This document shows positions 6,087 to 11,570 of a stretch of DNA of 11,570 nt, piece by piece; position 1 is the stretch's first letter, and every line of letters starts with the position of its first letter. Source of the DNA: an uncultured Desulfobacterales bacterium (GTDB lineage Bacteria > Desulfobacterota > Desulfobacteria > Desulfobacterales > G020354645); contig CAMYNZ010000080.1 of the NCBI GenBank assembly GCA_947259865.1, positions 1 through 11,570 on the forward strand. The letters are read 5' to 3'. The notes below the pieces were generated by a model. The model saw nothing but the letters and a program-made list of their open reading frames with translations. It had not been told where the DNA came from and did not search any database. The position numbers and the translations under genes were made by a program.

Positions 6087-6130
6087 AGACGCTGATAAAG
6101 TCTATAGAAAACAAACACTTGAATCTTTTA

Positions 6131-6150
6131 CCCGCCGTCTCTGTGGCGGG
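6131..6150 (+). terminator. Short GC hairpin after ferredoxin
   Basis: CCCGCC (6131-6136) pairs with GGCGGG (6145-6150) around an eight-base loop. No clear T-run follows, so termination here is only possible. Confidence 0.3.
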
Positions 6151-6201
6151 CTTGGATCCCCTTTTCCAACTGAAGTGGAGAAGAACCTAACATTTTAATC
6201 T

Positions 6202-6894
6202 ATGGGCAAAGAAAAGTTGAGCGGCCGGAAGCTCAAAGAAAAAATCCTTAAACTTCTCACCCAGCAAGATATTACCAAAGGCCTTGAAGAGCTATGCCGG
6301 TTGCCGGCACGTCAGGCCATCAATCCCCTTTTTTCCTTTTTATTCAGTCTTGACGAAAATTTAAAATGGCGAACAATAACCGCCTTTGGCGAAGTGGTCG
6401 CCTGCCTGGCCAAAAGCGATCTGGAGTCGGCCCGCGTCATTATGCGACGCCTCATGTGGAATTTAAATGATGAGTCCGGTGGGATCGGCTGGGGTTCACC
6501 GGAGGCCATGGGCGAAATTATGGCCCGCAGCCAAGGGCTGGCTGAGGAGTATGCACCTATTCTGGTTTCATATATCCGTCCTGACGGAAACTTTTTGGAG
6601 CACGAGGTATTACAGAGGGGGGTTTTATGGGGCCTGGGCCGACTGGCTTATGCCCGATCCGATCTGGTCTCATATGCCGCTGCATTTCTTCCGCCTTTTT
6701 TTGAATCTCAAGATCCTGCCTTGCGAGGCCTTGCCGTATGGGCCGCAGGCGCCCTGCCTGTTGATCGAAACCTTCCGTTTATCAAATCTTTGGCTGAAGA
6801 CAGTGCCCGGTTTAAGCTCTGCGTGGGCGGCGAAGTGATTGAACAATCCATCCGTAGGCTGGTGGCGGAGGTGCTCAGCAAAATTGATTGCTGA
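6202..6894 (+). CDS. DVU0298-family HEAT-like repeat protein
   Basis: A 230-residue soluble protein built of short helical pairs resembling HEAT/PBS-lyase repeats. Residues 1-45 are charged helices, and similar units recur through about 215, for example LKWRTITAFGEVVA and LRGLAVWAAGALP. The conserved central stretch RRLMWNLNDESGGIGWGSPE (about 82-101) is characteristic of a family known from sulfate reducers and named after Desulfovibrio DVU_0298; this match is from memory. No catalytic motif or signal peptide is visible, so a protein-binding or scaffold role is the most that can be inferred. No good ribosome-binding site precedes the ATG (GGAG lies about 20 bases away). The gene converges with the following minus-strand gene 55 bases later. 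Confidence 0.75.
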   Translation: MGKEKLSGRKLKEKILKLLTQQDITKGLEELCRLPARQAINPLFSFLFSLDENLKWRTITAFGEVVACLAKSDLESARVIMRRLMWNLNDESGGIGWGSPEAMGEIMARSQGLAEEYAPILVSYIRPDGNFLEHEVLQRGVLWGLGRLAYARSDLVSYAAAFLPPFFESQDPALRGLAVWAAGALPVDRNLPFIKSLAEDSARFKLCVGGEVIEQSIRRLVAEVLSKIDC

Positions 6895-6949
6895 AAAAAT
6901 TCCTGCGACCGGATCGGGTTGTTTCCAAGCGCTATCAGTTTTTTTTTAG

Positions 6950-7357
6950 CTACCTTTTTGCCCAGCGCAACCAGATTGCAGCTGACACCCCCCAGACGGC
7001 ATTGAAAATTATAACAAACACCGGCGTGAGCGTGCCGAGATCCAGGCCCATGGCACCTTTGTTGGCTTTCATCGGAAAGACGATGAAGAGCTGAACAAGC
7101 GTGGGTCCCAGACTGTAAACAAGGCCTTTGATCAGCACTGTACGTTGCCAGAGCGGAAGCAGGAATAGCGCCCCCCAGATACCGCCCCATACTATTCGGG
7201 GATACAACCAGGCGGCAGATAACTTCGGTGCAATTGAAACACCCAGGGCAGTTGTTATTCCAAGCTCACCAAAAATCCAGACAGCAAGACTGTTAAGCAG
7301 ACCTCCAAAACAGCCTGCGGCGAATACCAGAGTAATATTCTTGGCCAAATTGTCCAT
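6950..7357 (-). CDS. Small integral membrane protein of unknown function
   Basis: A 135-residue protein with four probable membrane helices at about 8-30, 52-70, 76-95 and 108-130. Conserved-looking features are AGCFGGLLNSL in helix 1, WLYPRIVWGGIWGALFLLP across helix 2, SLGPTLVQLFIVFP in helix 3 and a terminal WLRWAKR. Glycines within the helices suggest tight packing. AAAGGAG nine bases before the ATG supports the start. I recognise it only as a conserved hypothetical inner-membrane protein. No transporter or enzyme motif is visible. It is transcribed away from the permease gene and against the HEAT-like gene, so it is probably its own unit. Confidence 0.7.
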   Translation of the reverse strand: MDNLAKNITLVFAAGCFGGLLNSLAVWIFGELGITTALGVSIAPKLSAAWLYPRIVWGGIWGALFLLPLWQRTVLIKGLVYSLGPTLVQLFIVFPMKANKGAMGLDLGTLTPVFVIIFNAVWGVSAAIWLRWAKR

Positions 7358-7746
7358 GTGTATTTACTCCTTTTTTTCGAATACGGTCCTGATTCATAAA
7401 GATGTCTTTAATCAGCATGTGCCGTATAATCTAAGACACATTTTAACCCAGTCCAGTAGTAAACACCGAAAAATATTCGGAAAAAGCATTTCGTTTAAAT
7501 CGGTAATGCAAGCATCACTTTAACTTCTCGGCCAACATGCGAAATGTGCCCGCTGCGTTTCTTTTTCCCGGGTCACAATCAACTATTCCAAATATGATTC
7601 ACGAGCCGATTTTTATTGACTTGGGCTACCTTTTGTCATTTATTCACCAGAGTTTTGATTTCCCTCAGTCTACCGCTTTCCAAAAGATGCCCCAATGAAG
7701 AAAATTACCAAGGTGATATTCATATAGATTCTGGGAGCATATATTT
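7358..7746. other. Divergent intergenic region without a gene
   Basis: This 389-base gap separates divergently transcribed genes and should hold both promoters. I see a weak candidate for the permease, TTGACT (7616-7621), 17 bases, then TTTATT (7639-7644), and a small hairpin CCGAA/TTCGG at 7468-7482. GGGAG at 7733-7737 is the ribosome-binding site of the permease. The open frames crossing this gap lack ribosome-binding sites and protein-like composition. No RNA gene was recognised. Confidence 0.5.
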
Positions 7747-9780
7747 ATGCCGGAGCAAATAGGTTTCAGACGCAATATGGGCTTGTTTATGGCGGTAATG
7801 ATTGGCATCGGCGCCACGATGGGACCCGGGATTTTTGCACTACCGGGCGAACTGGCGCATATGATCGGTCCGCTTGGCGTTCTCGTCTATTTGGCCATGG
7901 GTTTTTTAACCGTATTTACCGCGTTAAATTACAGCGAGCTCAGCGCCGCCATACCCTTAGCCGGCGGCGGCTATTCCTTTACCAGCAGAACCCTCAACAG
8001 GCCCGTGGCCTTTTTTACCGGCTGGTTCTTCTGGATCGGCAACACGCTGGCTTGTTCTATGTATGCCCTTATTTTTTCATTGACTATCCGCGCCTACTTT
8101 TTACCGGAAGCCAGCATTGCCCTCCTGACCCTGATCACCACAGTCGTATTCACTATCGTTAACTTCATGGGAATGAAGGAAGCCATTATCGTTATTACGG
8201 TAATGAATCTGGTGGAATTGGCGGTTCTGATCGGCGTTGCTGCACTCGGTTTGACTGATATTGAGCCGCGTAATCTGGAGCCTCTGGCGCCAATGGGATG
8301 GGGTCCCTTTGTCCCGGCTATGGCCCTCATCTATATCTCCTATGTCGGATTCGAACTTATTTCGAATGCGGCCGAAGAGATCATTCAACCGGGCAAAACC
8401 ATACCGCGAGCTATTTTGATCACATTGGGCGTGAGTACAGCCATCTACGTCTTTGTTGTCGGTGTAATGATGGGCACCACCCATTATTCTGAACTGGCCC
8501 AAAGCGATATTCCGTTCATCTTCACGGCTGAGCGTCTTTTCGGCGCCTGGGGACGTTGGGCCGGAATTATCGCGACGATAATGGCGAGCCTTTCCGCATT
8601 CAGTGTGACCTTGGGCGCCAGCGCCCGCATTTTATACGCATTGGGGCGCGATAAACATTTTCCCCACGTTTTCGCCAAGTTGCATCCGAAATTCCAGACG
8701 CCGCATATTGCGCTTTTTATTTGTGCCCTGATTGTGATTATCTTCAGCTCCTCGGGTATCGTTAAATTTGTGGCTTCCTTGAGTGATTTCGGCTACCTGA
8801 TGGGGCTCGGGATAATCAATTATGCGGTGATTCCATTGCACAAGCGTATGCCTAATTTGAGACGTCCATTTCAAACCTCATTTTTTCCCTGGATACCTAT
8901 CCTGGGAGTTATTACTACCTGGATGTTTGTTCCGGCATTAGAATTAAGAAGTTTTGTTCTGGGCGGAATACTGACAGTGGTTGGATGCGGCATATATCTT
9001 TTCAGATCCGATAATCGTGCTGAAGTTTTTAAATTGGCAAAAGTTTATGTTAAATCATTTAAATTGTTTATATATAAATTAAGGAGAATGCGTATGCGAG
9101 TGCTCATCCTCAGTGGTGAAAAACAGGGTCGAAATATAGCTGATCGACTCTTGGCAAAAGATGAGTATCGAATGATGTTTCGTTCAGCGGAACATCAGGT
9201 AACCTTTATTGAAGAAGACGAGGCGCTATGTAAGGAACTTGAACAACGCTACAATGTTCCAATTTATCAAGGAGACGGCACAAAGAAAGAATTACTGACA
9301 CAGGTCGGCATTGATAATATTGATGTCGTCATCGCGGCCTTTGAAGATGATGGTCGCAATGTAATTGCGGCCCTCCAGGCCAGACAGTTAGAACTCGAAA
9401 AGGTCGTCGCAATTGTCCAAAATCACGAATACACGCAGCTCCTTGAGCAGAACAACGTCGTGGTGGTGAACGCACCCTGGGCGACTGCAGCCATGGTTGA
9501 AAATATTCTCGACAATCCCGTCCTGGCGCAGCTTTTCGAATTCGGAATAGGAGCAGCAAGTCTTTTGGAAGTAAGCGTGCCTGAAAATGCGAGGGTAAAT
9601 GGAAAATACATTCGAGATATTGAAATCCCAAAAGGGTGCTTGATTGCCGCAATAATCAGAGATAATCAATTTGTGGTTCCGCGCGGCACCACCAGTGTCG
9701 AGGTCGAAGATCGTGTCATTTTCATCGGGCCCGCCTCCGCCATTAAAAAAGCATTCGATATATTTATGCTCAAAAAATAA
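7747..9780 (+). CDS. APC-superfamily permease fused to TrkA-N/TrkA-C (RCK) regulatory domains
   Basis: A 677-residue membrane protein. Residues 10 to about 435 form an APC-type amino acid/cation permease with about 12 helices. Helix 1 carries GIGATMGPGIFALPG (20-34), the substrate-binding signature, and EEIIQPGKTIPRAI (about 210-223) is the conserved loop before helix 6. Residues from about 450 form a TrkA-N Rossmann domain (MRVLILSGEKQGRNIADRL, then YQGDGTKKELL), although the usual GxGxxG is altered to SGEKQG. A TrkA-C domain follows at about 600-677. RCK domains sense NAD(H), nucleotides or ions and gate K+ transporters, so ligand-controlled uptake is likely; the substrate is unknown. The start has GGGAG nine bases upstream. 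The junction contains its own ribosome-binding site. Confidence 0.88.
   Translation: MPEQIGFRRNMGLFMAVMIGIGATMGPGIFALPGELAHMIGPLGVLVYLAMGFLTVFTALNYSELSAAIPLAGGGYSFTSRTLNRPVAFFTGWFFWIGNTLACSMYALIFSLTIRAYFLPEASIALLTLITTVVFTIVNFMGMKEAIIVITVMNLVELAVLIGVAALGLTDIEPRNLEPLAPMGWGPFVPAMALIYISYVGFELISNAAEEIIQPGKTIPRAILITLGVSTAIYVFVVGVMMGTTHYSELAQSDIPFIFTAERLFGAWGRWAGIIATIMASLSAFSVTLGASARILYALGRDKHFPHVFAKLHPKFQTPHIALFICALIVIIFSSSGIVKFVASLSDFGYLMGLGIINYAVIPLHKRMPNLRRPFQTSFFPWIPILGVITTWMFVPALELRSFVLGGILTVVGCGIYLFRSDNRAEVFKLAKVYVKSFKLFIYKLRRMRMRVLILSGEKQGRNIADRLLAKDEYRMMFRSAEHQVTFIEEDEALCKELEQRYNVPIYQGDGTKKELLTQVGIDNIDVVIAAFEDDGRNVIAALQARQLELEKVVAIVQNHEYTQLLEQNNVVVVNAPWATAAMVENILDNPVLAQLFEFGIGAASLLEVSVPENARVNGKYIRDIEIPKGCLIAAIIRDNQFVVPRGTTSVEVEDRVIFIGPASAIKKAFDIFMLKK
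9081..9096 (+). promoter_or_regulatory. Internal ribosome-binding site and start codons at the permease/TrkA junction
   Basis: AAGGAG (9081-9086) lies seven bases before ATG 9094 (residue 450) and just before ATG 9088 (residue 448). The TrkA-N domain begins precisely at ATG 9094 (MRVLIL). The surrounding DNA is A/T-rich like an intergenic gap. The soluble regulator may therefore also be made on its own, or the site may be left over from the fusion of two genes. Confidence 0.45.
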
Positions 9781-9818
9781 CGAGCCATTGCTCAAATCCT
9801 TTTGAGCAATGGCTCGTT
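9779..9818 (+). terminator. Perfect 18-bp hairpin terminator after the permease gene
   Basis: AACGAGCCATTGCTCAAA (9779-9796), starting in the stop codon, is fully complementary to TTTGAGCAATGGCTCGTT (9801-9818) around the loop TCCT. The T-rich AAGTTTTATGTTTTAAG follows. The position directly after the stop and the perfect pairing suggest an intrinsic terminator, perhaps working in both directions because the genes to the right are on the other strand. Confidence 0.75.
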
Positions 9819-10062
9819 AAGTTTTATGTTTTAAGTGTTAAGTTTTAAGTAGCTGTTATTACGTTAAATGAAAAAAACTGAGCACTCGTCCTTTAATGGG
9901 TAGCCCCCGACCCCTCACTTATTTATACAACATAAATTTGCGGACTTCTTGAGTGGGTTCAGGACCCAACAAGCATTCCATCAGTAAAAATGCCACTTGC
10001 ATGTTACATCGTTTTGTAGAATTTTCTGCCCATCCAGGGCAGATTTAATCCGCTCAGTCCGC

Positions 10063-10914
10063 TCATTCTTCCGGTTCTCGGTTTTCTTTATTAAGATCCG
10101 ATGCTATACCGCCCATGTTGTTGTCGTCATGATTGGAAGTGGACCAAGAAGCAGTTGTTTGAGTATTAGCCTTTGCGGCGCGGAACAAAACTCCCTTTGT
10201 CTTCGGGGAACTGTTAAATCCGGTTTCGGCGACAAGCGCTGGGTCTGAAAAACCTGCCTGCTGCATCATTGCCAGGAAATCCTTTCCCGGTATGGCCCCG
10301 CCCTCTCACTGGGACCAGCTTTTTATTATTTGCTTTTTCTTCTCCGGCAGCTCTGCGATTAGAATCTGGTCTGCGATCATCATCCGCCCGCCGGGTTTCA
10401 ACACTCGAAAAACCTCGGAAAGCGCCCGGCCCTTATCGGGCACAAGATTAAAAACGCCATTTGAGATCACCACATCAAATTCCTGGTCTGAAAAGGGTAA
10501 ATTTTCGGCAGATGACTCTTTTAAGGTGACATTTTTACAATCGGTTAATGAAAGGTTTTTTTTCGCCCGTTCCAACATCTCAGATACCAGATCAATCCCT
10601 ACCACCTTTCCGGAGGGCCCTGTCATCATGGCAGCGTAAATTGTATCGACACCGGCGCCGCAGCCGATATCCAGGATGGCCTCCCCTTCATTTATGGGTC
10701 CTAGTCTAAAAGGATTTCCAACACCGCAATAGGAGGCCGTCACTGCATCAGGCAAAGCCCGAATTTTCGTGATATCGTATTGCAATGCTTCCAGGCCTGC
10801 GCTTCCTGTTGGATATTTAAATAGACCTTCGGGTTTCTTGGCAACCTTTTTGTATTTTTTTTGGATACCCGAATGTATCTTTTTTTTGTCCTTCAAGGTA
10901 AATTGGTTTTCCAT
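10063..10914 (-). CDS. ArsM-like SAM methyltransferase, probable selenoprotein (UGA = Sec203)
   Basis: Read with UGA (10306-10308) as selenocysteine, this is a 283-residue methyltransferase of the arsenite methyltransferase (ArsM) type. Class I SAM motifs: DIGCGAGVD (82-90), GIDLVSEML, SNGVFNLVPDK and VFRVLKPGGRMMIAD. C63 in SYCGVGNP matches the first ArsM cysteine region. Residue 203 lies in SWSQ-U-EGGAIPGKDF, where ArsM enzymes have a conserved arsenic-binding cysteine (W..C..GA). After the UGA the same frame continues with MMQQAGFSDP and GVLFRAAKA, as the family requires. A SECIS-like hairpin follows the UGA. GAGGAG precedes two ATGs; the second (10914) is better spaced than 10917. A third ArsM cysteine is not seen, and a roughly 38-residue polar tail follows. 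Methylation of arsenite is likely but unproven. Confidence 0.85.
10272..10290 (-). promoter_or_regulatory. Bacterial SECIS-like hairpin downstream of the in-frame UGA
   Basis: In the mRNA, CCGGGAAA pairs with UUUCCUGG (one G-U pair) around the loop GGA. The loop begins 24 bases after the UGA. Bacterial SECIS elements lie within the coding region just after the UGA, with a small apical loop carrying a G and a spacing of roughly 16-37 bases, so this fits. Bases further out (GCCA/UGGC) offer an alternative pairing. Confidence 0.7.
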
Positions 10915-10945
10915 CATTGCTCCTCGAGTTTAGATATCTTAAATT

Positions 10946-11125
10946 TTATATTTTTCTTCCGTGACGACCTAAAGAGTAATTTCCGGTCTCCCCGATGAAT
11001 GGTAAGATCCAGCGATTTTTTTTGGAAGTGGTTAATGGGCGACGCTGTGACAGGATTTCCCACATGGCCACAAACAGAAAGGCCGGTAAAAAGGAACCCA
11101 CACGGATGATAATTTCATTATTCAT
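10946..11125 (-). pseudogene. Truncated N-terminus of a sterol desaturase/fatty acid hydroxylase-like protein
   Basis: A 59-codon frame beginning MNNEIIIRVGSFLPAFLFVAM, with one membrane helix at about 9-27, then WEILSQRRPLTTSKKNRW. That is the typical opening of bacterial sterol desaturase-superfamily proteins (WE...PRRPL...K..RW), from memory. After residue 39 the similarity stops, and the frame ends 20 residues later, whereas intact members have about 250-300 residues and several His clusters. Another frame stays open from the break towards the methyltransferase start, consistent with a deletion or frameshift. There is no clear ribosome-binding site. I treat it as a gene remnant between the thioredoxin-like and methyltransferase genes; a short membrane peptide cannot be excluded. 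Confidence 0.55.
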
Positions 11126-11195
11126 TTTAAAGAAAATTCATATTGAGTTTTGAACAATGGTTTTCAGCCAATTATAAGATATTGCGCATTACCTA

Positions 11196-11501
11196 CTACC
11201 CCGGGTTTATCACCTGTCGAACAGCTGCAGAGAGAGACTCCATGTCCGGAATATTATCAAATGCAATTTGTTCGTTGATAACGATAGAAGGCACTGCCGG
11301 CCGGCGACCGCATATTTGTGTCAATTCATCGAATCTACCGATGCCGTCCCGATCGCTGACATCCACCACAACCCATCGCAACATTCCCTGTTCAAACTCT
11401 GGAGAAATCTCCTGCAGGATTCCGATTGCCAGATCGCAAAGCATACATCCCTTTTTCTTGGCCACAATTTCTACAAAGGCTTCTATGTTTTTCGGAGACA
11501 T
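11196..11501 (-). CDS. Thioredoxin-fold protein with CMLC motif
   Basis: A 101-residue single-domain thioredoxin/glutaredoxin-like protein. The CxxC motif is C19-M-L-C22 (KKKGCMLCDLAI) near the N-terminus. VPSIVIN (70-76) contains the expected cis-proline, P71, preceded by a further cysteine in ICGRRPA (C64). VVVDVSDRDG forms a central strand. There is no signal peptide, so it is cytoplasmic. An in-frame stop lies directly before the ATG, so this ATG is the earliest possible start, though no good ribosome-binding site precedes it. It lies upstream of the methyltransferase on the same strand, so a reductant role for the arsenic or selenium enzyme is possible but inferred. The CMLC dipeptide differs from the CGPC of classical thioredoxins. 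Confidence 0.75.
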   Translation of the reverse strand: MSPKNIEAFVEIVAKKKGCMLCDLAIGILQEISPEFEQGMLRWVVVDVSDRDGIGRFDELTQICGRRPAVPSIVINEQIAFDNIPDMESLSAAVRQVINPG

Positions 11502-11570
11502 TTAGGATTTAATCTTTTTACTTTTTATGAGAATGGCTCACGAACCGATGACACCAGAAGCTATCTCAAA

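Noticed and set aside
10063..10269. Separate 68-residue minus-strand gene
   Set aside because: It is in the same frame as the methyltransferase after the UGA and contains its conserved C-terminal part; it also lacks its own ribosome-binding site.
10306..10917. Methyltransferase ending at TGA as a nonsense-mutated pseudogene
   Set aside because: The downstream frame is fully preserved, the stop is UGA at the exact catalytic-Cys position, and a SECIS-like hairpin follows; a random stop mutation would rarely combine these. It remains the main alternative.
11534..11570. Possible + strand gene start (ATG) running off the right edge
   Set aside because: Only 12 codons are visible, there is no convincing ribosome-binding site, and the opposite strand also reads as a plausible gene end; undecidable.

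Overview
The window looks like chromosomal DNA from an anaerobic, cytochrome-rich bacterium, most likely a sulfate reducer of the Desulfobacterota (former Deltaproteobacteria), perhaps Desulfobacterales. This is inferred from gene content: desulfoferrodoxin, rubredoxin, rubredoxin:oxygen oxidoreductase, a single-cluster ferredoxin, cytochrome c3-like proteins, a protein resembling Desulfovibrio DVU0298, and a selenoprotein. No rRNA, tRNA or CRISPR array was seen.

Left and central part (142-6086, all + strand): a group of genes for surviving oxygen and reactive oxygen. In order: 2Fe-superoxide reductase (desulfoferrodoxin), ferritin, a 51-residue rubredoxin-like protein, a flavodoxin, a small cysteine-rich zinc-ribbon protein, two tandem triheme cytochromes, an FMN reductase/ArsC-type fusion, rubredoxin, rubredoxin:oxygen oxidoreductase (flavodiiron protein) and a ferredoxin. 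Together they could reduce superoxide, store the iron released, and pass electrons through rubredoxin to reduce O2 to water. Two non-coding structures interrupt the run: a 215-bp MITE-like element with 33-bp terminal inverted repeats and an 8-bp target duplication (1804-2018), and a 143-bp imperfect palindrome with a diverged half-copy (2259-2475).

Middle (6202-9818): a HEAT-like DVU0298-family protein (+), a small four-helix membrane protein (-), a 389-bp divergent intergenic region, and an APC-type permease fused to TrkA-N/TrkA-C (RCK) domains (+). The permease gene carries a Shine-Dalgarno-like site and ATG codons exactly at the domain junction, and ends at an 18-bp perfect hairpin.

Right part (10063-11501, - strand): a thioredoxin-fold protein, the truncated N-terminus of a sterol desaturase-like protein, and an ArsM-like SAM methyltransferase. 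The methyltransferase frame is interrupted by one UGA codon. It resumes in the same frame with the conserved rest of the family, the UGA lies where ArsM enzymes have a conserved cysteine, and a bacterial SECIS-like hairpin follows at suitable spacing. I read it as a selenoprotein of about 283 residues that ordinary ORF calling would split in two. This and the ArsC-type fusion suggest arsenic chemistry beside oxygen defence. The selenoprotein is the most notable observation here.
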